DNA from: Lantana camara
Taxonomy: Eukaryota > Streptophyta > Magnoliopsida > Lamiales > Verbenaceae
Assembly: GCA_037501455.1 (NCBI GenBank)
Contig: CM074855.1
Coordinates: forward strand, 35,931,001 to 35,995,000
Length of the DNA: 64,000 bases
Direction of reading: 5' to 3'
Part shown: in pieces, positions 1 to 12,700 of the stretch
Layout: each line of letters opens with the position of its first letter
Numbering within the stretch: the first letter of the stretch is position 1
Notes under the pieces: generated by a model
The model's database searches: none
What the model was told of the DNA's origin: nothing
Seen by the model: the letters and a program-made list of their open reading frames with translations, nothing else
Program-made: the position numbers and the translations under genes

Positions 1-768
1 GTTGTAAACCGGATTAATATTTTATTTTGACAATTTCGACACCTGTCAATATTACCTTTGGATTAAAACTTGCACATTAAGATTCAAGGTCATATTTAAC
101 TAATAGAAGTGAAACCCAGCTTAACTTGACAAAAGCAAAAGGGCGAGAAATATCCTCACTGAGCGGGCTCCATACTACCCGAAACACGACCTGCGCAAGA
201 ACTAGACAGGTGCAAGTGAGACTCGACTCGAAATGAACCACGTTGGACGACCGATAATGAAATGGATGAGATGATATAACATGAAGTACAATTATAGTCA
301 TGAGATGCCATGGAGATGTTCATGTGCACAATTAATGTCCCACGTAAATGAGAAGCTAAAATTGAAGCCATATACATATCATACTTGCATGATTGAAGAC
401 GTTTGCGAATGTATAGACATGTTTCTAATTCAAACAAGGCCAAAATATAACATACAAGACCAATCATATGCATATGATCTCAATAAGACACCTTGATGGA
501 AAAACGGATTCAAAACTTGGTGAAAATTTAAAAAAATTTCCTACAAGGAATCGTTGGCTTACGATTTTTATTTCAAAACTTAAGTTTCACAGTAACTTAC
601 TTTACTAGAAGCTTCCTTGAAACATTTTAAGCCACCCTCAAACGTTCTTCATGCGGTAATGAATTATCCCGTTTCACGACCGGTTCCTTTCTTCGAAACT
701 CCAATTAATTATTACATGGTCCAAATTTTCAATTAGACCACACGCCCAAATCAATGCTCACATGTCAC
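1..768 (-). repeat. Gypsy-like LTR fragment, interrupted by a copia LTR
   Basis: No gene is visible. The stretch around 190-260 (a run on tgagactcgactcgaaatg, then aacca) resembles the part of LTR B near 8575-8600, and its overall character is that of the reverse-strand gypsy LTRs elsewhere in the window. It ends where a reverse copia LTR begins at 769. I infer that it is the interior of an older reverse-oriented gypsy LTR that served as the insertion target. The match is short and by eye, so the family is uncertain. The short open frames here look like chance. Confidence 0.35.
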
Positions 769-2691
769 TGCTAGTTAGGGGCCCGAAATAATACTGTTCC
801 GGGACCGTACTTTAGAAAATTTTCCCTAATATACAGGTATCAAAATATTTATAAAATATTTAAATACAAACAGTGGAAGACTAGCCGGAAGTACTCAAGT
901 ATATACATGCAATTGATAATAAATTTTAAATCACAAAGCAGATAAATAAAGCATGCAATTAACACTTAAGAGCACCTAATTTATCATGCTTAAACAAAAT
1001 ATAAAAATACCTTTCGCCGAAGATGGCTACTGCGCCCCGAATTCACCTCCCGAGAATTCGATACCCGATTTTCTCGTAAAACCGGCAGAGCTTCCCTACA
1101 ATATCCCTAGAGAAACCCTCGGAGTGTGGGCTCCGAAGTATTTCTCTCAATACTAGAGAAAATAAAACTTTAAACTAGGAAACCTTTTTCAGGGTTTAAT
1201 CTCCCGAAATTAAGTGTTTTATATATTAAATATATAAACAACTAATTAAAATTAATTCCAAAATAATAAGGAATTAATTAGGAGAAATGGATATGGTTCC
1301 AAAGCCAAGAACTCAGCCAAAACCTCTCCCAAAAGTTGGGAGAAAAAATGAGGAGCCAAGCCCCCTATTTATAGGGGAAAACCCGAGGGCAAAATAATAA
1401 TATCACCTCCCACTTGCGTGCACAACTTGGACACAATTTTTGAGGTGACTACGTTGTAGCTCTCATCACCACGAGTCCAACGCCGCCGGCCACTCGCCGA
1501 AACTCCGTCGCACGCGCCCTCACGCGCCGCCTGAAGGTGGCGCGTGTTATGGCACGTGCGACCCTAGGGTTTCTATGCTTGGCCGGTCTGACCGAACCCG
1601 GGTCAAACCCGGTTCAGTCCGGTTCGGTAAAGATGACATATGGGCCGTTACCTTTAGCCACGTGACGTGATCCGGACCGTCGACGCGATGCCCAGTCAGC
1701 AGCACTTGGCGCCTGTTTGCTGACGTGGCGTGACGTGTCATCTGCCATGTCACCTCTGCCACGTCAGCAAAAAATTAATTTTTTTTTTAAAAATAAAATT
1801 TCGGCCATTTCCAACACTTTGGAATTTCAATTTATTTTCTTAAAATAAATTCCTTGGCTATTTTCAAACACTTTGAAAATTTATTTCTCTCTTTCCCTTT
1901 AATGTTTTATCTTCGGGTTTTCAATTGGGGCTTGCAGGGGGACTTGCAGGACTAATTAATTTTAGCTCCAAACAGGTTAATATATTATCATCTCATGATA
2001 ATAATTAATTACCGTTTAACAATATTTAATTCTAATAAATAAATATTATTGCACTCTAAAATTAATTAAATTATTCACGAATTTCTCGATCTAGAATAAT
2101 TTTGCATTTTACTCCTCCGTGTAGATATCCATGAAAAATAAATCAATACTAATATCATTTATTTTTCACTTCTAATCTGAAATCTCCTGATTCGCCTTAA
2201 GTTCAAATTTCTTGTACATGAAACACATTCAACATACAACTTCTGTGACGCATCACACGAAGTACTTTGGCCAAAGTTTTAATTCGAACTTTGCAAATCC
2301 ATTTCAGGAATACCTTTTAACTTTCCAGCAAAGTGACAGATTCCTTGATCAATATTTCTCTTCAGAACATTTCATGTAATCACTAAACGTACAAAGGTTT
2401 CGGTCATTCGATATCGAGACCTCACTTATGAGCAAAAGTCAAAATACTACCAAGATTAAGAGTTCAATGCTCCATAAGATTTGTTCATTTTAGATAGTAG
2501 TTTAAAATAAACTAGTGGTCCAGTTCGATGTTTCCAAATCTATTGGAAATCATCAATGTGTTATAACTGGAAACTCCATTTCCCTATGATGAAAGACTAA
2601 TCATCTTATATAACATATTATATTCTCAATACGAACTTATTCTTATCTTACCGACTAGAACTTTAATAACACGTGATTTCGATATCCAAAG
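769..2691 (-). repeat. Copia D-family LTR, reverse strand, cut by gypsy A
   Basis: The reverse complement matches the copia D LTRs at 43335-45528 and 54562-56763 over most of its length, including the promoter (TATA-like ctatttatag at 1365-1374, reverse strand), ACGT-core motifs around 1650-1765 and a GC-rich inverted repeat at 1521-1546. It stops at 2691, which corresponds to about base 156 of the intact LTR, exactly where gypsy A starts. The missing 155 bases should lie beyond the far end of gypsy A, outside the window. No primer binding site lies to its left, so it is a solo LTR or a 3' LTR. Confidence 0.85.
1365..1374 (-). promoter_or_regulatory. TATA box of reverse copia D LTR
   Basis: Reads ctataaatag on the minus strand, inside a run of C and G that is the same in all three copia D LTRs. 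It marks the likely U3/R boundary. Function is inferred from position and sequence only. Confidence 0.6.
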
Positions 2692-3753
2692 TGTGACACC
2701 CCGATCTTTCGGTAGTATAGGTATGACGTATGTGCGCATTTAAATTTCTTATCTTTGCAATTAGATGTTTAGTTAATGTTAATTATCTTTTCTTTAATTA
2801 TTTGAGTTTATACTTTAAACGGTTATGCTTCTTTCTTTGGTAATTTCTTCGTTTGAGTTTGTATCTGAATTCCAATTTTTGTACTGTTTCGCTATGTATG
2901 AGTTTTACATGTTATGAACTGATGATCATGCTCGTTTTATGATATTGGGTTATTTGTTGAGCTTTTGGAGTTTTATTTCGTTTGGAACCTAAAAGGAGGC
3001 TAAAACATTTTTAGCGCACCTTAGGTTCCAGTTTGTGTAACTTGAGCTCGGGAATTCGGATTCGAATTCCGTCACTTTCGTTGGACTCGTTCTGACGATT
3101 CGGGTTCCATGGGCTAAGCCTTGTATAATTATAAAGCCTTTTGATACTCCGAAACTCGACCAAAAACTAACCTCGCGACCTTATGACTATCTTTCACTAA
3201 ATTACACTTTAGTCCCTCAAGTTTCAACCTTTTCACATAAAGCTTGGGCCCACATTCCACCAACTCAATGCTTGACCATCCCTATCCTTCTCCATCTCGG
3301 TGCAATCAAGAAAAGGGGAGAAAAGTGCAGCAACCTTGGAGAACAAAGCTTCCATTTTCGTTACTATTCACACCAAGGGGTTTGTGAGCTCAAAACTCCA
3401 TTTTCCTCCATCATCTTCAAGGGGTAAGACTATATTTGATATGTACATGCATGTGTGATCATTTTATGCCATTAATTTCATCCTTTGAGCCAAGGTTGAT
3501 GAATATATGGAGTTTGAATTAATTAGTGAGGGTTTGTTGATCTCTTGCAATCTATGGAGCTATGCTTTGATTTGATGATGTGTATATAATCTCTTATGCT
3601 TCTAATATGATTATATGATCCTATTTTTTAGTTATGGTTGAGTGTGTAGCATTTCACCATTAATGAGCTTCAAGTTTTCTTGCATGAGATGGATGATATA
3701 TATATGGATTCCTTGATCTTTTTGTCTTGTTTAATGATTTGAGTGTAGTTGGG

Positions 3754-6346
3754 ACTTAGTTAATCTGTCAATGATCACCCAAATTCCATCAAGTCCACCC
3801 TTAGCTCTGGGTAATCCGGACACGAAATCCATAGTAATTTGTTCCCACTTCCATTCTGGAATAGGTAAAGGTTGTAACAAGCCTCCGGGCTTTTGGTGTT
3901 CCACCTTTACCCTTTGACATGTCAAACAATGCTTCACAAACTCAGCCACATCTTTCTTCATACCTCTCCACCAATAGAACTTCTTCAAATCTCGATACAT
4001 CTTTGTACCTCCAGGGTGGATGGAGTGACCCGATCTGTGAGCTTCTTCAAGAATTACCCGTTTCAACTCTTCGGGCACACAAGCTCTGGTCTTGAACCTC
4101 AAAAGTCCTGTATCATCCAACCCAAATGGACACTCCGAATCATCCCGTGCTTTCAACACTAACCTCTGAATCTCGGGATCTGTAGCTTGAGCATCATACA
4201 TCCTCTGTCTTAACTCAGGTTGTACCGTAATATTAGCCACACGGGCCTTCAACACCGTAGGCTCAAAATTAACACCCGAATCGACTTCCAACATAGACAC
4301 GCTAGCCTTCCTACTCAACGCGTCTGCGACCACATTAGCTTTACCCGGATGGTAATGGATGGTACAATCATAATCTTCAAGAAATTCCATCCAACGCCTT
4401 TGCCTCATATTCAAATCCTTCTGTGTGAATAAATACTTGAGGCTCTTGTGGTCGGAGAAGATCTCAAAAGTGACCCCATAAAGATAATGACGCCCCTTGG
4501 CTAAAGCGAAAACTACGGCGGCTAACTCGAGATCGTGAGTGGGATAATTCTTTTCTTGGTCTTTTAGCTTTCTCGAGGCATAAGCTATTACTCGACCGTT
4601 CTGCATAAGAACACAACCAAGCCCTTCCTTAGAGGCATCAGTGAACACGGTATATCCTTCGGAACCCTCGGGTAGGGCTAACACTGGCCCTGATGTCAAC
4701 TTCTCTTTCAGGGTTTGAAAACTTGCCTCGCATGCCTCGTACCACTCAAATTTCACCTCTTTCTTAGTAAGTCGGGTCAAAGGGACAACAATCTTGGAGA
4801 AATCCTTCACGAATCTCCGGTAATACCCCGCTAGACCCAAGAAAATTCTTATCTCTGAGGCGTTCTTCGGTTTCTCCCATTGCACCACTGTTTCAATCTT
4901 AGAGGGATCCACTTCTACCTCTTTACCAGAAATCACATGACCCAAGAAAGTGACTCGATCCAACCAAAATTCACACTTACTGAATTTGGCGAACAGCTGG
5001 TGCTTTCTAAGAGTTTCTAACACAATCCTCAAATGTTGCGCATGCTCTTCGGGAGACTTGGAATACACTAGGATGTCATCAATGAAGATCACCACAAACT
5101 TATCAAGGTACGGACGAAAAATCCTATGCATCATATCCATAAAAGCTGCAGGGGCATTTGTTAATCCAAATGACATCACTATAAACTCGAAGTGCCCATA
5201 CCGAGTATTAAATCCCGCCTTGGGAATATCCTCTTCTCGAATTCGTAGCTGATAGTACCCTTGTCGAAGATCAAGCTTAGAATAAACCTTAGATCCTTGT
5301 AACAAATCAAAAAGCTCTTCAATATGAGGGAGAGGGTACTTGTTCTTGATTGTCATCATATTCAATTCACGATAATCGATACACATTCTCAAGGTTCCAT
5401 ATTTCTTCTTAACGAAAAGAACCGGTGCACCCCATGGCGAATAACTCGGTCGAATGTAACCACTAGCTAGGAGCTCATCGAGTTGAGTTTTCAACTCCTT
5501 CAACTCGGCTGGAGCCATTCTGTAAGGAGACTTCGAATAAGGCTCAGCTCCCGGAAACAAATCAATTACGAACTCAATTTCCCGCTCGGGTGGTAAAGAA
5601 TCCAAAGTCTCGGGAAAGACACCAAGAAAATCCTTAACAACCTCGGTTTCTTCGATCTTGGCTTGATCCTTAGGCTTGTTAAGAAGATAAGCCAGAAAAG
5701 CTGTAGCACCTTTTCGAACTAACTCATAAGCTTCAGTAAAAGAGAGTAGTGGCGGAGTCTTCAATCCTTCCCCAACAAACACTTCCGAACCCAAACAAAC
5801 CTTCTTCTCAAAATAATCAACCTTTGCTCGATGTCGAAAGAGCCAATCCATGCCCAAGATAGCCCCATATTTGTTTATGGGCATCACGATCAAATCTGCT
5901 GGAAAAACACGGCCCTCAAAACTCACCTGAACCTCCCTAAACACACGGTCCGACTCTAAGCTCCCCCCGAGAGGAGAACTAATCACAAAGCAAGAAGAGG
6001 TACAAGCAACAAGTAGAGGCAAAGAAGGGACCACGCCACAAGAAAGAAAAGAATGGGTGGTACTCGAATCAAATAATGCATGAATGTTTATGCCATGAAT
6101 GTATATAGTACCTTCCACCACGGCATTGGGATCAATATCGACATCTTGCTCTTCACCTCCAATAGCATAGGCACGTGCCCGGATCAACGGCCTTTGACCC
6201 CCTTGTTGTGCTCTCGGTGGCGGCTCTGGACAAGTATCAATCTTTTGGTCCGTTTTTCCACACCTCAAACATAGGCCCAACCGGCGGCGACAATTGCGAT
6301 ATGTTTGGGAAGGATGTCCACAATAAGTGCAACCGGGTCTCTCTTG
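3754..6346 (-). pseudogene. pol: Gypsy B NC-protease-RT-RNase H-partial integrase
   Basis: This long open frame is cut off in integrase. The open frame itself runs on to a stop at 3731, but its last few residues are gypsy A LTR read-through. Counting from codon 6280: the last part of a Cys-rich knuckle (CLRCGK) at residues 4-9; protease with D71-S72-S73 where the family has D-S-G, so the catalytic turn is altered; RT about 225-430 with FIDD near 400; RNase H from about 545 (FTDAS); the integrase HHCC zinc finger about 735-790; and the first integrase Asp in MDFVSG near 818. The protein then ends shortly after RLTKS. The frame is the same as that of gag upstream, from which a single stop codon separates it. 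Also odd is [10 protein letters not shown] in RT, where MPFG is usual. It resembles the gypsy A proteins closely, so it is the same clade but a different family. Confidence 0.9.
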
Positions 6347-7225
6347 TTATGGTGGTGGAGCCGGCAATACCGGTAGTGCCGGAGCTTTCCCCACGGCCTT
6401 TTGTTTCTTGTCATTACCCTTGGAAGTTTGTAATTGATGAAAAGCGGGCCTCTTTCCCATTCCCGAACCGGAACCGGCATGGAAGGTCCTTGATTTACCC
6501 TTTGAAATCTTAGCCTCGGCTTTAAGAGCTTTGTCGGTTGCCTTTGCCCAAGTCCTTACATTAGAAACGCCAATAATATCCTTAATCTCGTACCGAAGTC
6601 CATCCACGAATTGGAGAGCCTTTAACTCATCATCCCCGGAGATATGAGAAGCATAAGGGGCCAATCGGTTGAATTCCAATATGTATTCACCAACAGTCCT
6701 TCCTGCTTGCTTCAAGTCAAGAAATTCCCGAAGTCTTCTAGTCCTCGCCGACGGTGGAATATAGTTACTCTTGAATGCCCTCACAAAAGTCACCCAAGTG
6801 AGTTCATCTCTATTTGCTTGAAGTGTAATATTCACTGTATTCCACCAATTCCGGGCCTCTCCTTGAAGTTGAAATACAGCAAGGTCAACCATCTCTTGAG
6901 GGCTACAACGGCATACCCGAAATATATCTTGAATCTCCGCGAGCCAATTCTCAGCAAGTTTATCATTCCCACCATGGAATTGTGGTGGATGGTAGGAACG
7001 AAAATCCCTTTGAGCTTGGGATAAACCCCCCTCTTGAACCGGGGGAGGGACCGGAGCTGGAGGTGGTGGTGGTGGATTCTCCCGGAGTCTCCTTTCGACA
7101 TAGTTCATAACAACTTCCATAAAATTCTCTGGAGTGGCCCGAGGATTTTCCCCTTGAGGGGTAGGGGAACGATTTCGATGACGGCGATGACCCGGTGAAC
7201 GATCACGGTCTCTTCGAGGAGGCAT
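6347..7225 (-). CDS. gag: Gypsy B Gag (capsid), 292 aa
   Basis: Structural protein that forms the virus-like particle. It has an Arg-rich N-terminus (MPPRRDRDRSPGHRRHRNRS), a proline run near residues 50-62 and a retrotransposon gag domain at about 75-240 with the typical motifs EARNWWN and RRLREFLDLKQ. A basic, Gly/Ser-rich linker follows. The start ATG lies about 185 bases inside the primer binding site and fits the gag start of Tekay-type elements. The frame ends at a TAA (6347-6349) directly followed by CAA. Beyond it the same frame continues into the zinc knuckle and pol without another stop to 3731. Either a CAA codon mutated to TAA, or the stop is read through. Mutation is more likely. 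Confidence 0.9.
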   Translation of the reverse strand: MPPRRDRDRSPGHRRHRNRSPTPQGENPRATPENFMEVVMNYVERRLRENPPPPPPAPVPPPVQEGGLSQAQRDFRSYHPPQFHGGNDKLAENWLAEIQDIFRVCRCSPQEMVDLAVFQLQGEARNWWNTVNITLQANRDELTWVTFVRAFKSNYIPPSARTRRLREFLDLKQAGRTVGEYILEFNRLAPYASHISGDDELKALQFVDGLRYEIKDIIGVSNVRTWAKATDKALKAEAKISKGKSRTFHAGSGSGMGKRPAFHQLQTSKGNDKKQKAVGKAPALPVLPAPPP

Positions 7226-7409
7226 CCTACGAATTCAAACACTGAAATGCGTGGTTGGTCAATTTATGCTCATGAAAATAGAGAATGCAATACTTAATTA
7301 ATTCACATAGCAAAGAAATAAGCAAGTAGATGCAAGAGCACATTGACAAGTTGTTCCTAAGCCGTACGACCTAGACAGACTCGACACTAGAATCCCGGTT
7401 TTGCAACCG

Positions 7410-7423
7410 GGCTCTGATAACAC
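7410..7423 (-). other. Gypsy B primer binding site (initiator Met tRNA)
   Basis: Minus strand gtgttatcagagcc. It matches the plant initiator-Met-tRNA primer complement TGGTATCAGAGCC with one change, 7 nt inside the LTR end at 7431. Confidence 0.75.
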
Positions 7424-7430
7424 CTTAGGA

Positions 7431-10206
7431 TGTGAGGCCCTAGCGTGGGCCCACATCCCCCGCACTAAGACCAAGCTCATATACGAATATAGTCCGCACA
7501 CAGCGAACGGGGACACGACACGGACCCTAGCTAGGCGGGCTAACCCTGTACCAAATAAATGATGCAACCAAGCGACAGAAACAAGAGTAAAACCATAAAC
7601 ATAAACCAGTAGTTCATAACAACAGGATCACTCATCAAGAGCTTACATAATTTACAAGTGAAAGTATTCGGCCCTCACGGCCTCACAAAAAAAATATACA
7701 TAACAAAAGGTAATATGAGTGTGTGGTACAACAACCGTGTGACACGAGCTAGACACAAAATTACAATAAATAAAGTAATTTCCCGCCTAGCTACACCTGC
7801 AAGGAACCTGAGGGACAAAGAAGGGAGGGGTCAGTCTCTACAAGACTGAGTGAAAGACATATATATAATATAGAAAGCAATAAAGTTCATGCAAGCCATA
7901 TTTCCATACAAGGTTTTTAAGAAGGTAAGTAAAACACAGGTTATCATTGTATGGAATTACAACCATCAAATTAAATTCAGGACAAGTGATCAGCGGGTCG
8001 GCGAGTGAGCAATCTCCAACCTTACTCCTTTAGTGTACCAGGTAGTTGTTAAGTGATCATGCAATATTTTAAGTTTCACTTTATTACAGAATTAGTTTTA
8101 AGTGCACAAGTACCCTTTTTCCTTCGGTTTGGTGGTTCGGGTAAGGACAGGATGATCAATGGGTACATGAATCCCATTGACCGGGAGCCCCTTCGATTCA
8201 CCAAACCTCCTGGTGAATGTCCGGGTAGTCCGAGTTTGGTTGGGACTTATGCAAGAGATAGTCGTCAGCCCATGCTTCCCCAGTTCTCTCAATACATAAG
8301 CCCCTGGGCCCCAGGAAGTGTAACAGTCTCGCCAAAACAGGACAGGATCAAGATTGATTTCATTTTTCAAAATCATTTGTTCATTTGAAATCAGGATATA
8401 AATATAATATAAGTTTTGGCCAAATCAACATAGAAGAGGGTTGTAGGGTTTATATTATATTCTAACAATTCCTCACCTGTACCGGACAAAAAGAGAAGAA
8501 CGAGGACCTCAAACCCTACTCGACGTGCTCAACGTCCTCCTGAGAACTCTCTGGACAAAGGAAATAAGACACGAGTGAAACTCGACTCAATATGAACCAG
8601 GTATGACGCACGACAAGTGAATTAAATACATAAGGCATGAATATGAAATCATATTATATCAATGACATGTTCAAGTGCACAATTAATGCATATAAGAACA
8701 AGTATAAGCAAAAATTCAAGAAATAATAAGTTATAAACAAGTTCGGGGACGGAAACATGCGAGAAAAAGGAAATAAAAACATAAAAAGAGCTCCCGAGCG
8801 AAAATGGGCGAAAGTTGACAGATTTCCAAAACGGACAAGCTGTAGAAAAACTGGAATATCTTGAGTTTGAGGAAAGGGAATTGAGTTTTGTTTCTTGGGA
8901 GTGAAACTAGAGACATAGAACTTTAAAATGATATATGGCACAAAATTTGGTTCAAAGTGAGGAGAAAATGGCGTAAGCCTAAAGTTGGGTGAAAGCAGAT
9001 TTCCGGAGAAGTGGCGATACCAAAAATAATTGATTATATCTCGAAAATGACAAAATATATTGAGATGATTCCAATTGTAGGTTGTTCTAGACTTCAAGAG
9101 GTTTCCAAAGGCTCAAAAATCAGGTCAATCGGAGTTCGGACGAGAGAGTAACCGGCTGGGTAAAAACAAGGCAGAAATTTACCCGGTTGGGGAGAGCAGT
9201 TGTAGAAACCCTTCTGTAACAAACTACCCGCCCGGGTACTTTTGTGGGCAAAAACTACCCGGCCGGGTAGTCCTCCAGAACAGCAAAAACGTAGAAAAAC
9301 AGGGGAAGCTCGCGGGAGAAGAAAATCAAACCCCCCAAATCACCCCAAACCTCAACCACAAGCACCCAAAACATCAAACAACATCAATACAATCATAATA
9401 TCTCAACTAGGCATCATTTAATTCAAGGAAACATCCAAGGAAACATGTATGAATCCAACAAAGTTCAAAACAAAACCCTTAAATATGAAATGTGTTCACT
9501 CAAGCTTTAACTCATCCAAGCCAAGGTATAATTGCACCAAAATATTCCCTAAATCAACTCTCATGCACCATATACATTTAGGACAACCATAAACCCAAAA
9601 GCCCTAGATTTACTTCAAGTTTCAAAACATATATACACATGCTCTTACCTTAATGATGGATGGAATGAAGAGAAAGGATGAAGATGGATCTTGGAGTGAA
9701 TTCCTTGAAGAAAAGATGGAAGAAAGCTCAAATCTCTTGTTGTCTTGTGAATTGAAATGAAAGAGATGTCTTGCCCTTGTTCTTGGTTCTTGGAAGATGA
9801 AGATGAAATGAAGATATGTATGTATAGGTATGTGTATATAGATATATCGATCAAGTGGGGAGAAAAAGAAAGAAATTGCACTTTGGTCCTTATATAATTT
9901 AAAAGAATGCAATTAAGTATGAGATGTTATGTATATGAAAAATCAATTCTCATCAAATTATCAATCAAGTACCAAACTTTTCCAAGAGGGCAATTAAAGA
10001 CAATTAAGAAAAATTCTTACAAATACAAAATAATTAAATACTTAGGCATGCCCGGAAAATTAAATAACATAAACCACGAAAACAAATCGCAAAAGAAAGG
10101 TTTAAATCATACAATTAAATCAATAAAAGGAATTAAATAAGCCTAATCCTCAAAACTCTCACGCGTGGCGCGCGTACCTGTACAGTCAAGAAGTCGGGGT
10201 GTCACA
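7431..10206 (-). repeat. Gypsy B 5' LTR, 2776 bp
   Basis: On the minus strand it runs from tgtgacaccccgacttcttg at 10206 to a gggcctcaca end at 7431. No coding region is convincing. The 3' end of this LTR resembles those of LTRs A, C and E (a cgggggatgtg stretch before the end). It contains a palindrome cluster at 9149-9270. The short open frames inside it have no recognisable product. Confidence 0.88.
9149..9270. repeat. GC-rich palindrome cluster of LTR B (4 copies)
   Basis: Four related units: 9149-9162 (taaccggctgggta), 9178-9191, 9225-9238 (tacccgcccgggta) and 9255-9270 (ctacccggccgggtag, a perfect 16-bp palindrome). They stand out from AT-rich surroundings. They lie about 34-38% along the LTR, comparable to the clusters in LTRs A, C and E. 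Confidence 0.8.
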
Positions 10207-10816
10207 GTCAATACCTATCTTCGTGTTTTCTTACTTCTTTTATGATTCGTATGCAACATTAGTTTGTTATATTACGTGTTATATGTATTATTTTGGATAT
10301 ATGACCCCCTTTTGATACGAATTATACGAGTATGGATTGGTTTGATATAACTGATATGTTTATGCATTTCACTTGCATTCATTGCAACCATAAACATTGC
10401 TGAGCGTCTATTTGGTTCATATTCGAGTCTAAGTCTCGGGTCTTGCTCTTTTGTGTTTCACAGCCACTTCCGGACTTGCAAGAGCCCGAAGCTTAGGTGG
10501 TTGGTTGCCTGTTTTGATCCTACTTTTGATTCCTTTTGTTAAGGTGAGGTTTAGGAACTTTATACTAGTTATTGACCTACGGCCTTTTCTGTGGTGATTT
10601 CTTACTCGCATACGAATATATTTTTTATAATTATATATGAATGCTTAAGATATGCTTATGATTTTATGGAAACGCTTGAGTTTTATGGAACCGATAACCG
10701 ATATAAGTATGAGCGTATATAAGCTTAAGATTTTGAATCCTTTCGTACGTTTATGTTTTGAGCGAGTTGTGCCCTGAAATATGAGAATTTGGTTTGTATG
10801 GTATGTTGGGCCCCGG

Positions 10817-12363
10817 TGTTACGGGCGGACTCTTTTACTTGCTCAGCGGAACAATTTTTCGCCCGTGAGGCTCCCTCAAGTTCTCCAAAACCTTCGATCC
10901 GCCTTCCATCTTCGAGTCTTTATGATGACCCTTGCTCTTCTTAGCATCATTTGCGCACTAGCGATACCTTCTGAACGCTTACTCGTACCGCACTTCGTGT
11001 TCGGTACTCGCCCATTCATGTTCTACAAGCTAGCATGCTTGCCATACGTCCCACAATCTCGGGTCCCAACAATGCATCTCTTGATGGCACGGGAGCATAC
11101 ATGCTCCGTCTCGGCATGAAGGGTCACTAGCGCGCCCAACACGCAATCCTCGTGCTCGTTGCTCGCTCGGACGATTCAGTCTTAGGTGCGCCTCGGCGCC
11201 CTTCGCTTGCTTCTCACCCGAGTAGGGCAACTCGTAACTCCAAGGCTCATTCAACTTGCCATCAACCCACAATTGTCCCGCACGAAGCTTAGGACTTGCC
11301 TTCAAGCTCATAGGCAACTTGCCGTCATGCCCACTATGCGTTGTTGCCCAACAAGCGCATATCTTAAGCCTACGGAGCCCCGTGTCATGTGTGAACCCTT
11401 CGTACTTATCCACGAGTTAGTTCACGGGACTTTGGAGAACTTGTCCCGATCACTCAATCGGCCATGAGGTTTTTCTCGGGTCTAGCAACAAAGGGACAGC
11501 CCGCCCGGCTTAGCGGGAGCTCATACATAACCTCCGTGGCCTAACTGATGCCCAACTAGGACCCCACCGTCCCACGCTGCTCGTTTGGTTCCCAAACCGC
11601 CCGAGAACACTAAGTTCCTCTTTTAGGTTCCTAGTGCTGGCCCATGCTAGCAGCCCTTGCCGACATGGTGCTCGCTTAGTGCCATCACAGCACGGGGAGG
11701 GCTGGCCGATGCTCACCAATGCATGCCCCCCTTATAGTACTCTTAAAAAAACTCCTTTGTTCCGCCACTAGACATTCGTGCTAGCCGAGCGGCGCAGATT
11801 TTCCATAAATCCCGCATCCGACCTCCAAATCGCCCGGCGTTTTCGCTCAAACGAAGCCCTTGACTTCAATATTCATACCACACACTTTCAGCCCCGTCCG
11901 AGACTCCATCGTTCGGGAATTGCCCTCGCAATTTGCTGAATTTCCGAACTGCCCCTTTGTGACAGCATATTGTTGTCAAGGCTTTTTCATTGCTCAAATG
12001 GTGCCCAAATGACTTGAAACTTTATAGAGAGCATCCCAACACATGAAGGGAGCTCCCCATAAAATATCTCTAGGAAATTCCTTTGTTAAGTCCCTCTTCT
12101 CAAAGTACTCTTGCCAACCCCGCGCTGCCGACCGCCTCCCGGTCGCACCACAACTCCAAAGCCCTAACGGACTCGGAATGACCCCAAACTTGATGGAGAC
12201 CATCCTCATACATCAAGGAATTCACATATCAAATAGTATTCCGATCCCACTTCGTTAAGGTCTTCATCCCCACCACACCCGCGGGACGATATTCCCCGAA
12301 TCGCCCGCAACCAACGCCTCCAAGTTATGGTCGCAACCTTATCTCCAAGTGCGGCCCATAACA
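10817..12363 (-). repeat. 3' LTR of the non-autonomous element
   Basis: Left-hand copy, 1547 bp, starting tgttacgggcggactctttt and ending cccataaca. It is collinear with 14457-16006. Read on the minus strand it follows the polypurine tract. The open frames here (for example on both strands near 11030-11467) have no recognisable product and partly recur in the other LTR. Confidence 0.88.
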
Positions 12364-12378
12364 TCCTCCCCCACTCGA
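12361..12378 (-). other. Polypurine tract of the non-autonomous element
   Basis: Minus strand tcgagtgggggaggatgt. The purine run (gagtgggggagga) ends exactly where the left LTR begins (tgt), as expected for the plus-strand primer. The same 18-mer recurs at 13087-13104. Confidence 0.75.
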
Positions 12379-12700
12379 TCCGTTGACGTCCTCGTCAACA
12401 CACACTCGTTGTAACAGGTGCACCGTGCCAACTCACTGTAGCACCGGACGGAGTATCTCCCGAACAATAGTTCCAAGGCACCTTCTGTGGCGCACGTCGG
12501 AAGCTTGCCCTTAGCTCGCTCCCCAAACTTGTGCCTTACGCACGCCATGTGGCTAGTAGCGGCTTTCTGCACGCTATGTCCGCCTAAACAACTATGTACA
12601 TCCGCTGTACGTCGCAATCACGCCCACCCCTGTGGAGCGGTTTAGAGGGACAACACCGTTGAAGGGACCTTAACTTCCACTATATTCACCACGAATATAG

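Larger units (their letters stand above)
3755..10206 (-). mobile_element. Gypsy B: reverse Tekay-like element, 3' part deleted
   Basis: Reading on the minus strand: an LTR from 10206 (tgtgacaccccgacttcttg) to 7431, a primer binding site at 7410-7423, gag, then protease-RT-RNase H and the start of integrase. The element stops abruptly at about 3755, inside integrase, and joins gypsy A LTR sequence. There is no 3' LTR. The right flank is GTCAA. The matching TSD was lost with the 3' half, together with about 340 bp of the target LTR. The break shows a short shared GAC/GACT, so end joining with microhomology is a likely cause. Confidence 0.9.

Noticed and set aside
8053..9100. Frames of 90-150 codons on both strands in LTR B
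   Set aside because: Low-complexity Phe/Leu/Ser-rich translations in AT-rich LTR DNA, no domain, no counterpart in the related LTRs.
10429..10611. 60-codon minus frame, nearly repeated at 60269-60451
   Set aside because: The two sites are the same position in the two LTRs of gypsy A, so the similarity only reflects LTR duplication.
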